Below are positions 23,410 to 34,967 of a stretch of DNA of 64,000 nucleotides, in pieces. The stretch covers positions 37,115,496 to 37,179,495 of the forward strand of contig CM070900.1 in NCBI GenBank assembly GCA_036417435.1. Direction: 5' to 3'. This stretch comes from Inia geoffrensis. Lineage: Eukaryota; Chordata; Mammalia; Artiodactyla; Iniidae. Each line of letters opens with the position of its first letter. The stretch's first letter is position 1. The notes under the pieces are model-generated. The model searched no databases. It worked only from the letters and a program-made list of their open reading frames with translations, and was not told the origin of the DNA. Both the position numbers and the translations under genes were made by a program.

Positions 23410-24399
23410 TCTCTAGGTTTTAATTCAATAGTTCTCAAACAATAGCCTATGGACCTATTTGTGTCATGGTTTCCATCAACCTTTCACTTTCAAAATTAGA
23501 AATATAAAGATCATGTAGTGCATTTTCATAAAGCCAAATGGAAAAATCATGTTCTTTTTCATTGATAGCTTTTATTACTTCTCTCATGTCTGTGTTTATC
23601 CTTCCTGGAATTTCCAGAGCTTCATTATTCATAGTGAAATAAACTTCATAGAGAATTTACATTTAGTATGTAAAATTTCATTGATAACATCAAAGTGATA
23701 CATTTTTTTCTTGATGCTGTGTAAGTATTACCTCAAGTGATTTCTTTTGAAATATTATTTATAGTGTTAACTAACAGAAACTTAATCAGGCCAGCTTGTG
23801 TTTAAAAAGTGGGGACTGGGGTGGGGAAGAAGGGAAGTATTACAAGGGCACAGTACCTGACAGAGCGTATTAATTAAATGTTGCTGAACCAGGTACCAAG
23901 ACAAGTTTAAGATCTTTCACAATAAATCCACAGACCTTATCCTTAGAGTACTGCTATTAATATGGCTCTGACTCCCAGTCTCTGTATCACTCACCTTCAA
24001 ATCCCCAAATCCTGGGATCAGATCTTGTGGTGGCGTAACTTAGGTGACATGTCTGTCTCTGGACCAGTCAACTCTTTCAAGGGCATCAGGTTCTGCCTAA
24101 GCCTGCCTTGGCTACTGGGGAGGGTTCTCAGGGAAGAAGGCCTCCCTGTAGGTCAAACAGCCACTCCTGAAGTATCTTCTATACTGATAGTTAAGGGTGT
24201 TAATTCTCTTTCTGACAGGGCTCAATATTATTCTTTTTCTCTTCTTAACATTCTAGTTAATTCAATATTTATTTATCCACTCTATTCTTTAGTAACAGTC
24301 ACATTTTATCTGTAAGCAAATCATTCATTTTCATCCTCTCCATCCATATCTCAGCTCTTTGGATTTACACTAATTTTATTTTATTTTGCTTGAACGAAT

Positions 24400-25260
24400 A
24401 TTTGTTTTATGTTTTCTCAACACCATAAAATTCACCATTTTAAACTGTACAATTCAGTGAATTTTAGTATATTCACAACCGTCATCACTATCTAACCTCG
24501 AAAATTTCCATCACCCTGCGAAGTGATCCAATATTTGTTCGGTGTTCCATTTCCCTCTTCCTCTAGCCCTTGGCAACCACTAATTTGCTTTCTGTCTCAA
24601 CCGGTTTGCCTACAATGGACATTTAATATAAATGGAATCATACAGTGTGTGGATTTGCGTCTGGCTTCTTTCACTTAACATAGTGTTGTGGGGTTTTTAA
24701 AAAAATTTATTTATTTATTTTTGGCTGTGTTGGGTCTTCGTTGCTGCGCATTGACTTTTTCTAGTTGCAGCAACCGGGGGCTACTCTTCGTTGCCGTGCT
24801 CGGGCTTCTCATTACGGTGGCTTCCCTTGTTGCAGAGCACGGGATCTAGGCGTCCGGGCTTCAGTAGTTGTGGCTCACGGGCTCTAGAGCGCAGGCTCAG
24901 TAGTTGTGGCGCACGGGCTTAGTTGGTCCGCGACATGTTAGCCACCAGGGAAGCCCATCATAGTGTTTTAAAGGTTCATCCATATTCTCATCTGCATTAG
25001 TATTTTGTTCCTTTTTATGGTTCTATTGTGTGGCTATGCCACATTTTGTTTATTCATTCATCAGTTGATGGACATATGTGTTGTTTCCACTTTTTGACCA
25101 TTATAGATAACGCTGCTATAGACATTTGTGTACAAGTTGTGTGGACATACATTTTCAATTCATTTGGGTAGATGCCTAGAAGTGGAATTTCTGGGTCATA
25201 TGGTAATTCTATTGTTTAACTTTTTGAGGACCTGCCAAACTGGATTTACACAAATTTTAA
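24400..25260 (-). mobile_element. Old L1 3' region, antisense (with a nested SINE)
   Basis: Reverse L1 motifs: 'aaattcaccattttaaactg', 'acagtgtgtggatttgcgtc', 'ccactttttgaccattatag', 'gaagtggaatttctgggtca'. The SINE at 24,688-24,958 interrupts it, so the L1 is older. Confidence 0.8.
24688..24958 (-). mobile_element. CHR-type SINE, long subtype, promoter-deleted
   Basis: Reverse copy with target duplication catagtgtt (24679-24687, 24959-24967). The tRNA head is mostly missing: the body runs 'ccgcgacatgtta' straight into 'gccaccagggaagccc', losing the A- and B-box region. Confidence 0.92.
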
Positions 25261-25544
25261 ATTCTACCACCTGCAAATGTATTTTATGCTATCATTGCTA
25301 CTAACATATGAAGAAATATTAAATAGTTCAAATTAGTTCATGGTTCTCAAATATTAAAAAAAAATTAACACAAATCTCTCCATTATTTTCTTCTTAGAAT
25401 TGCCCCCTCAGAATTTGATTACATTTGAATAACTCTGATTTTGACATGAGTCACAGTTACTATTCCCTTTTTGGTATGGTGAATCTGAGTATAACTTCTT
25501 TCTTCATTACTTTCCCATAATAATATTGCTAATTAACAATGACA

Positions 25545-25680
25545 ATGATAACAGCTATTGTTTATTCATGTAAGCACCTTACTTGTATTACTTCATTTAA
25601 TTCTCATAACAAACTAAAGAGCAAACTGTATATTCTGCATTTTACTCATTGTTTGAGAAAATCACAGGCAGCTGTCTGTT
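25545..25680 (-). repeat. MIR fragment, antisense
   Basis: Reverse MIR pattern 'tacttcatttaattctcata' followed by 'tgcattttactcattg'. Confidence 0.6.
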
Positions 25681-26159
25681 TAAAAGCACAATTTGTTACT
25701 TGATGTTCTACTTTTAACCTTGGTTTAATTCAGTTTCTGATCCCTCAACAAGGCTGGAGAATGCAACCTTAGGACTCCAATAAACAGTCACAGACATATC
25801 ATTAGCACTGCTTTTTACTCGTATTGATTATTATTTCTAATCAATGGTCAGCACATCTGATATCTGGTACTATTCTCTCCAGATGTCTTCTGTATCAATT
25901 GATTTGGACATGGTGCTTTTATGATCATGAGAAATGGAGCTTCAGACATTACTTAATTAGATGGCTGTTTGCTTTCTGGTTTTGTTTGTTTGTTTCAATA
26001 AGCTGCTCCAGTGATCCTTCCATTTCTGAGTTATATCCCACTGCCAAATCTGTTTTCTGAACTGCTCACTCTTTGATAATTCTGCTGGTTCCCTTATTAT
26101 TAAGTTACTAACCGCTGACACCTGCGCATATCAACATGTCTAAGAAATGCCTTTAACAG

Positions 26160-26290
26160 GTTAAGTATTATCAATACACCCATTGTGCAGATAAGGAAAC
26201 CGAGACATAGTGAAGTGCTTAAGTCACACCAAGGAGTTAGTGGAAGATTTGCACCCAGGTAGTTTGACTGCAGAGCAAAATTATCCAATA
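26160..26290 (-). repeat. MIR fragment, antisense
   Basis: Reverse MIR pattern 'ccattgtgcagataaggaaa' followed by 'cacaccaaggagttagtgg' and 'gcacccaggtagtttgactg'. Confidence 0.65.
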
Positions 26291-26502
26291 GAAACATGAT
26301 TTGAACCACATATGTATAATTTAAAATTTTCCAGTAGTCACATAAAACAAGTAAAGACAGGAAATATCCATTTTAATACTATTTTTATTCAACCCAATAT
26401 ATCCAAAATATTATAATTCAACATGTAATTAATATAAAAAATTAATGAGGTATTTCATCTGCTTTTCTTCACACTAAGTCTTTGAAATCCATTGTGTCTT
26501 TT

Positions 26503-27452
26503 CATTTCTCCAAAGAAGACATACAGATGGCCAACAAATGCATGAAAAGATGCTCAACATCACTAATCATTAGAGAAATGCAAATCAAAACCACAATGAG
26601 GTATCACCTCACACAGGTAAGAATGGCCATCATCAAAAAGTCTACAAATGATAAATGCTTGAGAGGGTGTGGAGAAGAGGGAGCCCTCCTGCAGTGTTGG
26701 TGGAAATATAAGTTGATACAGCCACTGTGGAGAACAGTATGGAGGTTTCTTAAAAAACTAAAAATAGAACTACCATATAACCCAGCAATCCCACTACTGG
26801 GCATATACCCTGAGAAAACCATAATTCAAAAAATACATGTACCGCAATGTTCATCACAACATTATTTACAATAGCCAGGACATGGAAGCAAACTAAATGT
26901 CTATCAACAGATGATTGGATAAAGAAGATGTGACACATATATACAATGGAATATTACTCTGCCATATAAAGAAATGAAATTGAGTTATTTGTAGTGAGGT
27001 GGATGGACCTAGAATCTGTCATACAGAATGAAGTAAGTCAGAAAGAGAAAAACAAACACCATATACTAACGCATATATATGGAATTTTAAAAAATGGTAC
27101 TGATGAACCTAGAGGCAGGGCAGGAATAAAGACACAGACATAGAGAACAGACTTGAGGACACGGGGTGGGGGAAGGGGAAGCTGGGATGAAGTGAGAGAG
27201 TAGCATTGACATATACATACTACCAAATGTAAAATGGATGGCTAGTGGGAAGCTGCTGCATAGCACAGGGAGGTCAGCTCAGTGCTTTGTGACCACCTAG
27301 AGGGGTGGGATAGGGAGAGTGGGAGGGACGCTCAAGAGGGAGGGGTTATGGGGATATATGTATACATATAGTTGATTCACTTTGTTGTATAGCAGAAACT
27401 AGCACAACATTGTAAAGCATTTATACTCCAGTAAAGATGTGAGAAAAAAAAA
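26503..27452 (+). mobile_element. 5'-truncated L1 insertion with 19-bp target duplication
   Basis: The 3' end of ORF2 and the 3' UTR of L1 in plus orientation ('ccacaatgaggtatcacctc', 'actactgggcatataccctg', 'gtatagcagaaactagcaca') end in poly(A) at about 27,444-27,452. A perfect 19-bp target duplication starting gaaatccattgtg lies at 26484-26502 and 27453-27471. The ORF2 end (26482-26874) still reads open over 130 codons. Confidence 0.96.
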
Positions 27453-28212
27453 GAAATCCATTGTGTCTTTTATACTCAGAGCACATCTCAGTTCATACTA
27501 GCCATATTTCAAGCGCTCAGTAACTACACGTGGCTGGTGGCTACTGTACTGGGTAACGTAGCTTTAGAGTATGCCTTTTTAACCCTTTATTCTGCCTCTC
27601 CCAGTACTTCTCTATACTATTATATCTTCGTTATGATTTTGTAAAAGTTTCTTTGCCTTTCCCCAAATTTTATCATATTGGAATTGAAATAATCCATATT
27701 ATTATGGGCATGGAAATTTTTACAATCACACCACTCAAAAGGAAAAATTTAAACACCCTTTCCAAATACTTAGAATGCTATTATTGCATTCATAATTCAT
27801 TTGTGGGGGAAAATGAAGGTGTTCGTATTCCTTAGTCTTTAAAACATCATAAAAAATAACTATAATTAGTATCTGTGGGTTCAAACTGGAATTTAACTCA
27901 CTCAACATTTGTTGTGCACCTGCAGTATCACAAACTATCAGCTGGCAGAAGGAAGAAAAAAAGCCCTGAAGGAGGGCAAGTATATGGGAGAGATGAGATC
28001 TGAGTGTAAACATATCTGTTACCTGCTTTTCCTGTCTCCTCCCTAGGGAAATTCCAATCTTAATTGTCAGTGTGCACAGTAAATCTTTTTTTTTCTTTTT
28101 ATGTTTTACATCTAATTTCTCATATAACAATCGTGTTATATACTGAATTTACTTATAGTACCAAGACAATCTTGGCATTTTGTAGATACTTTCTTTTTAA
28201 AAAAATTTTCTA

Positions 28213-28431
28213 GGGCTTCCCTGGTGGCGGAGTGGTTGAGAGTCCGCCTGCTGATGCAGGGAACACTGGTTCGTGCCCCAGTTCGGGAAGATCCCACATG
28301 CCGCGGCGCAGCTGGGCCCGTGACCCATTGCCGCTGAGCCTGCGCGTCCGGAGCCTGTGCTCCACAACGGGAGAAGCCACAGCGGTGAGAGGCCCGCATA
28401 CCGCAAAAAAAAAAAAAAAAAAAAAAAAAAA
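28213..28431 (+). mobile_element. CHR-type SINE, short subtype
   Basis: Canonical copy with about 27 A's in the tail, inserted at the T-rich 3' terminus of the big antisense L1. Target resembles aattttcta / aaattctaa. Confidence 0.9.
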
Positions 28432-30092
28432 TTCTAATTTTATTTTATATTTTTTTATATACAGCAGGTTCTTATTAGTCATCAACTTTACACATATCAG
28501 TGTATACATGTCAATCCCAATTGACCAATTCATCACACCACCACCCCCAACCCCCCGTGGCTTTCCCCGCTTGGTGTACATAGGTTTGTTCTCTACACCT
28601 GTGTCTCAATTTCTGCCCTGCGAATGGGTTTATCTGTACCATTTTTCTAGGTTCCACATATATGCATTAATATATGATATTTATTTTTCTCTTTCTGACT
28701 TACTTCACTCTGTATGACAGTCTCTAGATCCACAAATGTCTCAACAAATGACCCAATTTCATTCCTTTTTATGGCTGAGTAATATTCCTTTGTATATATG
28801 TACCACATCTTCTTTATCAATTCGTCTGTTGATGGGAATTTAGGTTGCTTCTATGACCTGGCTATTGTAAATAGTGCTGCAATGAACATTGGGGTGCACG
28901 TGTCTTTTTGAATTATGGTTTTCTCAGGGTATATTCCCCATAGTGGGATTGCTGTATCATATGGTAGTTCTAGTTTTAGTTTTATAAGGGACCTCCATAC
29001 TGTTCTCCATAGTGGCTGTATCAATTTACACTCCCACCAACAGTGCAAGAGGGTTCCCTTTTCTGCACACCCTTTCCAGCATTTATTGTTTGTAGAATTT
29101 TGATGACGGCCATTCTGACCAGTGTGAGGTGATACCTCACTGTAGTTTTGATTTGTATTTCTCTAATGTTTAGTGATGTTGAACATCCTTTCATGTGTTT
29201 CTTAGCAATCTGCACACCTGCTTTGGAGAAATGCCTATCTAGGTCTTCTGCTCATTTTTGGATTGGGTTGTTTGTTTTTTTGATATTGAGCTGCATGAGC
29301 TCCTTGTATATTTTGGAGATTAATCTTTTGTCAGTTGCTTCATTTGTAAATATTTTCTCCCATTCTGAGAGTTGTCTTTTCATCTTATTTATGGTTTCCC
29401 TTGCTGTGCAAAAGCTTTGAAGTTTCATTAGGTCCCATTTGTTTATTTTTGTTTTTATTTCCATTACTCTAGGAGGTGGATCAAAAAAGAGCTTGCTGTG
29501 ATTTATGTCAAAGAGTATTCGTCCTATGTTTTCCTCTAACCGTTTTATAGTATCTGGTCTTACATTTAGGTCTCTAATCCATTTTTAATTTATTTTTGTG
29601 TATGGTGTTAGGGAGTCTTCTAATTTCTTTCTTTTACATGTAGCTGTCCAGTTTTCCCAACACCACTTATTGAAGAGACTGTTTTTCTCCATTTTATATC
29701 CTTGCCTCCTTTGTCATAGATTAGTTGACCATAGGTGCATATGTTTATCTCCGGGCTTTCTACCTTGTTCCATTGATCTATGTTTCTGTTTCTGTGCCAG
29801 TACCGTATTGTCTTGATTACTGCGGCTTTGTACTATAGTCTGAAGTCAGGGAGTCTGATTCCTCCAGCTCGGTTTTTTTCCCTCAAGACTCCTTTGGCTA
29901 TTCGGGATCTTTTGTGTCTCCATACAAATATTAAGATTTTTGTTCTAGTTCTGTAAAAAATGCCATTGGTAATTTGATAGTGATTGCATTGAATCTGTAG
30001 ATTGCTTTGGGTAGTAGAGTCATTTTCACAGTATTGATTCTTCCAATCCAAGAACATGGTATATCTCTCCACCTGTGGGTATCTTTAATTCC

Positions 30093-30573
30093 TTACATCA
30101 ATGTCTTATAGTATTCTGCATACAGGTCTTTTGTCTCCCTAGGTAGGTTTATTCCTAGGTATTTTACACTTTTTGTTGCAATGGTAAATGGGAGTGTTTC
30201 CTTCATTTCTCTTTCAGAATTTTCATCATTAGTGTATAGGAATGCAAGAGATTTCTGGGCATTAACTTTGTATCCTGCAACTTTACCAAATTCATTGATT
30301 AGCTCTAGTAGTTTTCTGCTGGCATCTTTCGGATTCTCTATGTATAGTATCGTATCATCTGTAAACAGTGACAGTTTTACTTCTTCTTTTCCAATTTGTA
30401 TTCCTTTTATTCCTTTCTCTTCTCTGATTGCCATGACTCGGACTTCCAAAACTATGTTGAATAATAGTGGCGAGAGTGGACATCCTTGTCTTATTCCTGA
30501 TCTTAGAGGAAACGCTTTCAGTTTTTCACCATTGAGAATGATGTTTGCTGTGGGTTTGTCATATATGGCCTTT
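30093..30573 (-). pseudogene. L1 ORF2p fragment: reverse transcriptase domain
   Basis: It contains [16 protein letters not shown] and [15 protein letters not shown]. The FADD catalytic box reads FTDD, keeping both aspartates but changing the alanine. An upstream SINE inserted at 30,589-30,801 supplies the N-terminal part of the apparent longer frame, which is therefore chimeric. Confidence 0.88.
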
Positions 30574-30588
30574 ATAATGTTGAGGTAG

Positions 30589-30801
30589 AGGGCTTCCCTG
30601 GTGGCGCAGTGGTTGAGAGTCCGCCTGCCTACGCAGGAGATGCGGGTTCGTGTCCTGGTCAGGGAGGATCCCACATGCCGCGGAGCGGCTGGACCCGTGA
30701 GCCATGGCCGCTGGGCCTGCGCGTCCAGAGCCTGCGCTCCGCGGCAGGGGAGGCCACAGCAGCGAGAGGCCCGCGTACCGCTAAAAATAAAATAAAATAA
30801 A
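30589..30801 (+). mobile_element. CHR-type SINE, short subtype, inside L1
   Basis: Perfect target duplication ataatgttgaggtag (30574-30588, 30802-30816), with the target being L1 ORF2 sequence. The tail is (aaaat)n. Confidence 0.95.
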
Positions 30802-30911
30802 ATAATGTTGAGGTAGGTCCCCTCTATGCCCACTTTTTGGAGAGTTTTTGTCATAAATGGTTTTGAATTTTGTCAAAAGCTTTTTCTGCATCTATTGAGA
30901 TGATCATATGG

Positions 30912-31124
30912 GGTTTTTTGGGGGTTTTTTTGCGGCATGCGGGCCTCTCACTGCTGTGGCCTCTCCCGCCGTGGAGCACAGGTTCCAGATGCACAGGCTC
31001 AGCGGCCATGGCTCACGGGCCCAGCCGTTCCGCGGCATGTGGGATCCTCCCGGACTGGGGCACGAACCCATGTCCCCTGCATCAGCAGGCGGACTCTCAA
31101 CCATTGTGCCACCAGGGAAGCCCT
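30912..31124 (-). mobile_element. CHR-type SINE, short subtype, inside L1
   Basis: Reverse copy; target duplication atcatatgg (30903-30911, 31125-31133). It lies 110 bp from the oppositely oriented copy at 30,589. Confidence 0.94.
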
Positions 31125-31519
31125 ATCATATGGTTTTTATTCTTCAATATGTTAATATGGTGTATCGCACTGATTGATTTGCATATACTGAAGAATCCTT
31201 GCATCCCTGGGATAAATCCCACTTGATCATGGTGTATGAGTCTTTTAATGTGTTGTTGGATTCTGTTTGCTAGTATTTTGTTGAAGATTTTTGCATCTAT
31301 ATTCATCAGTGATATTGGTCTGTAATTTTCTTTTTTTGTAGTATCTTTGTCTGATTTTGGTATCAGCGTGATGGCGGCCTCATAGAATGAGTTTTGGAGT
31401 GTTCTTTCCTCTGTAATTTTTTGGAAGAGCTTGAGAAGGATGGGTGTTAGCTCTTCTCTAAATGTTTGATAGAATTCACCTGTGAAGCCATCTGGTCCTG
31501 GACTTTTGTTTGTTGGAAG

Positions 31520-31734
31520 TTTTTTTTTTTTTTTTTTTTTTTGCAGTATGTGGGCCTCTCACTGTTGTGGCCTCTCCTGTTGCGGAGCACAGGCTCTGGA
31601 TGCACAGGCTCAATGGCCATGGCTCACGGGCCCAGCCACTCTGCAGCATGTGGGATCTTCCCCGACTGGGACACGAACCTGTGTCCCTTGCATCAGCAGG
31701 CAGACTCTCAACCACTGCGCCACCAGGGAAGCCC
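31520..31734 (-). mobile_element. CHR-type SINE, short subtype, inside L1
   Basis: Reverse copy with a 23-base T tract; target duplication tgttggaag (31511-31519, 31735-31743). Confidence 0.94.
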
Positions 31735-32672
31735 TGTTGGAAGACTTTTAATCACAGTTTCAATTTCATTACTTGTGATTGGCCTGCTCATATTTTCTGT
31801 TTCTTCCTGGTTCAGTCTTGGAAGGTTCTACCTTTCTAAGAATTTGTCCATTTCTTCCAGGTTGTCCATTTTGTTGCCATAGAGTTGCTTGTAGTAGTCT
31901 CTTAGGATGCTTTGTGTTTCTGCGATGTTTGTTGTAGCTTCTCCTTTTTCATTTCTAATTTTATTGATTTGAGTCCTCTCCCTCTTTTCCTTGATGAGTC
32001 TGGCTGATGGTTTATCAATTTTGTTTATCTTCTCAAAGAAACAGATTTTAGTTTTATTGATCATTGCTATTGTTTTCTTTGTTTCTATTTCCTTTATTTC
32101 TGCACTGGTCTTTATGATTTCTTTCCTTCTGCTAACTTTGGGTTTTGTTTGTTCTTCTTTCTCTGGTCCCTTTAGGTGTAAGTTTAGATTGTTTATTTGA
32201 GATTTTTCTTGTTTCTTGAGGTAGGCTTGTATAGCTATAAACTTCCCTCTTAGAACTGCTTTTGCTGCATCCCATAGGTTTTTGGACCATCATGTTTTCA
32301 TTGTAATTTGTCTCTAGGTACTCTTTAATTTCCTCTGATTTCTTCAGTGATCTCTTGGTTATTTAGTAACATATTGTTTAGCCTACATATGTTTGTGTTT
32401 TTTACGTTGTTTTCCCTGTAATTCATTTCTAATCTCATAATATTGTGGTCAGAAAAGATGTTTGATATGATTTCAATTTTCTTAAATTTACTGTGGCTTC
32501 ATTTGTGACCCTAGATGTGATCTATCCTGGAGAATGTTCCATGCGCACTTGAGAAGGAAGTGTAATCTGCTGTTTTTGGATGGAGTGTCCTATAAATATC
32601 AATTAAATCTATCTGGTCTATTGTGTCATTTAAAGCTTATGTTTCCTTATTTATTTTCATTTTGGATGATCT

Positions 32673-33131
32673 TTACATTGGTGTAAGTGAGGTGTTAAAG
32701 TCCCCTACTATTACTGTGCTCCTGTCGATTTCCTCTTTTATAGCTGTTAGCAGTTGCCTTATGTATTGATGTGCTCTTATGGTGGGTGCATGTATATTTA
32801 TAATTGTAATATCTTCTTCTTGGATTGATCCCTTGATCATTATGTAGTGTCTTTCCTTGTCTCTTGTAACATTCTTTATTTTAAATTCTATTTTACCTGA
32901 TATGAGTATTGCTACTCCAGCTTTCTTTTGATTTCCATTTGCATGCAATATCTTTTTCCATCCCCTCACTTTCAGTCTGTATGTGTCCCTAGGTCTGAAG
33001 TGGGTCACTTGTAGACAACATATATATGGGTCTTGTTTTTGTATCCATTCAGCAAGTCTGTGTCTTTTTGTTGGAGCATTTAATCCTTTCATGTTTAAGG
33101 TAATTATTGATATGTATGTTCCTATGACCAT
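32673..33131 (-). pseudogene. L1 ORF2p fragment: endonuclease domain
   Basis: A 152-codon open stretch begins at the ORF2 start and shows ITLNMKGLNAPTKRHRLAEW and VGDFNTSLTPM. The catalytic glutamate of the QETH motif is replaced by valine (LQVTHF), so nicking activity is expected to be lost. It then ends in a stop. Confidence 0.9.
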
Positions 33132-33136
33132 TTTCT

Positions 33137-33348
33137 TTCTTTCTTTTTTTTTTTAAGCGGTATGCGGGCCTCTCACCGTTGTGGCCTCTCCCGTTGCGGA
33201 ACACAGGCTCCGGACGCGCAGGCTCAGCGGCCATTGCTCATGGGCCCAGCTGCTCCGTGGCATGTGGGATCTTCCCAGACCGGGGCACAAAACCGTGTCC
33301 CCTGCATCAGCAGGCAGACTCTCAACCACTGCGCCACCATGGAAGACC
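33137..33348 (-). mobile_element. CHR-type SINE, short subtype, inside L1
   Basis: Reverse copy; perfect 16-bp target duplication cctatgaccattttct (33121-33136, 33349-33364), at the L1 ORF1/ORF2 junction. Confidence 0.95.
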
Positions 33349-33677
33349 CCTATGACCATTTTCTTAATTGTTTTGTGTTTGTTTTTATAAGTCTTTTTCT
33401 TCTCTTGTTATTCCCACTTAGAGAAATTCCTTTATCATTTGTTGTAGAGCTGGTTTGGTGGTGCTGAATTCTCTTAGCTTTTGCTTGTCTGTAAAGCTTT
33501 TGATTTCTCTGTCAAATCTGAATAAGATCCTTGCCAGGTAGAGTAATCTTGGTTGTAGGTTCTGCCCTTTCATCACTTTAAGTATATCATGCCACTCCCT
33601 TCTGGCTTGTAGTTTCTGCTGAGAAATCAGCCGTTAACCTTATGAGAGTTCCCTTGCTTGTATGTTATTTGTCATTT

Positions 33678-34106
33678 TTACCTTGTTACTTTCAATAATT
33701 TTTCTTTGTCTTTAATTTTTGCCAATTTGATTAGTGTGTGTCTCGTCGTGTGTCTCCTTGGGTTTTTCCTGTTTGGGACTGGCTGAGTTTCCTGGACTTG
33801 GGTGGCTATTTCCTTTCTCATGTTAGGGAAGTTTTCGACTATAATCTCTTCAAATATTTTCTCTGGTCCTTTCTCTCTCTCTTCTCCTTCTGGGACCCCT
33901 ATAATGTGAATGTTATTGTGTTTAATGTTGTCCCAGTGGTATCTTAGGCTGTCTCCATTACTTTTCATTGTTTTTTCTTTATTCTGTTCTACAGCAGTGA
34001 ATTCCACCATTCTGTCTTCCAAGTCACTTATCCATTCTTCTGCCTCAGTTATTCTGCTATTGATTCCTTCTAGTGTATTTTTCATTTCAGTTATTGTATT
34101 GTTCAT
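33678..34106 (-). pseudogene. L1 ORF1p fragment (RNA-binding chaperone of L1)
   Basis: A 142-codon open stretch contains the coiled-coil-side motif 'INSRITEAEEWISDLEDR' and the RRM-side motif 'NIHIIGVPEGEE', both typical of L1 ORF1p. It is separated from the N-terminal part (34,524-34,631) by a SINE. It is part of the dead L1 and makes no complete product. Confidence 0.9.
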
Positions 34107-34187
34107 CTCTGTTTGTTTGTTTTTAATTCTTCTAGGTCTTTGTTAAACATTTCTTGCATCTTCTCGATCTTTGCCTCCATTCTTTTT

Positions 34188-34479
34188 TTGTTTGTTTGTT
34201 TGTTTTATTTATTTTTGACTGTGTTGGGTCTTTGTTTCTGTGCACGGGCTGTCTCTAGTTGTGGCGAGCGGGGGCCACTCTTCATCGCAGTGCATGGGTG
34301 TCTCACTGTAGCGGCCTCTCCCATTGCTAAGCACAGGCTCCAGACGCGCAAGCTCAGTAGTTGTGGCTCTCGGGCCTAGCTGCTCCACGGCATGTGGGAT
34401 CTTCCCAGACCATGGCTCAAACCTGTGTCCCCTGTATTGGCAGGCGGATTCTCAACCACTGCGCCACCAGGGAAGCCCC
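34188..34479 (-). mobile_element. CHR-type SINE, long subtype, inside L1
   Basis: Reverse long copy with a (gttt)n start; target duplication tgcctccattcttttt (34172-34187, 34480-34495). It splits L1 ORF1. Confidence 0.95.
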
Positions 34480-34967
34480 TGCCTCCATTCTTTTTCCGAG
34501 GTCCTGGATCATCTTCACTATCATTATTCTAAATTCTTTTTCTGGAAGGTGCCTATCTCTACTTCATTTAGTTGTTTTTCTGGGGTTTTATCTTGTTCCT
34601 TCATCTGGTACATAGCCCTCTGCCTTTTCATCTTGTTTATCTTTCTGTGAATGTGGTTTCTGTTCCACAGGATGCAGGATTGAAGTTCTTCTTGCTTCTG
34701 CTGTCTCTGTAAGTCTCTAAAGTACATTATAGGCAGACTTTTTTCCTTTATTTTAAAGATATATTTTGTCTTTAATTGGTATAAGGTTGTAATGGTAAAA
34801 GAAAACCCAGATCCCCAAGAATCCATATAGCATGATTGACATAAGAAAATTGAGAATGTAGCTTTTTCCTAGATTGCCTCTTATAAGAGGATATCTTACA
34901 GAAGAGGAAATTTTTTTAACACAGCTTTTTTTTTTAGCTAAAATTTGTTTTGATAAAGACATTAGCC

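Larger units (their letters stand above)
28432..34720 (-). mobile_element. Near-full-length L1 retrotransposon, inactive, with nested SINEs
   Basis: Read on the minus strand, in order: the end of a 5' UTR ('gtggaacagaaaccac'), an ORF1 start (MKRQRAMYQMKEQDKTP) at 34,631, ORF1 pieces to 33,678, ORF2 endonuclease from 33,131, reverse transcriptase pieces to about 29,833, and an L1 3' UTR. Five SINEs interrupt it (30,589; 30,912; 31,520; 33,137; 34,188). Removing them leaves about 5.1 kb. Both ORFs carry stops and frameshifts. The endonuclease QETH motif reads LQVTHF and the reverse transcriptase FADD reads FTDD. The 5' end seems truncated in the 5' UTR near 34,720. Confidence 0.94.

Noticed and set aside
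30093..30854. 253-codon open frame on the minus strand
   Set aside because: It fuses antisense SINE translation (from 30,589-30,801) with L1 reverse transcriptase fragments; a chance chimera in a dead L1.
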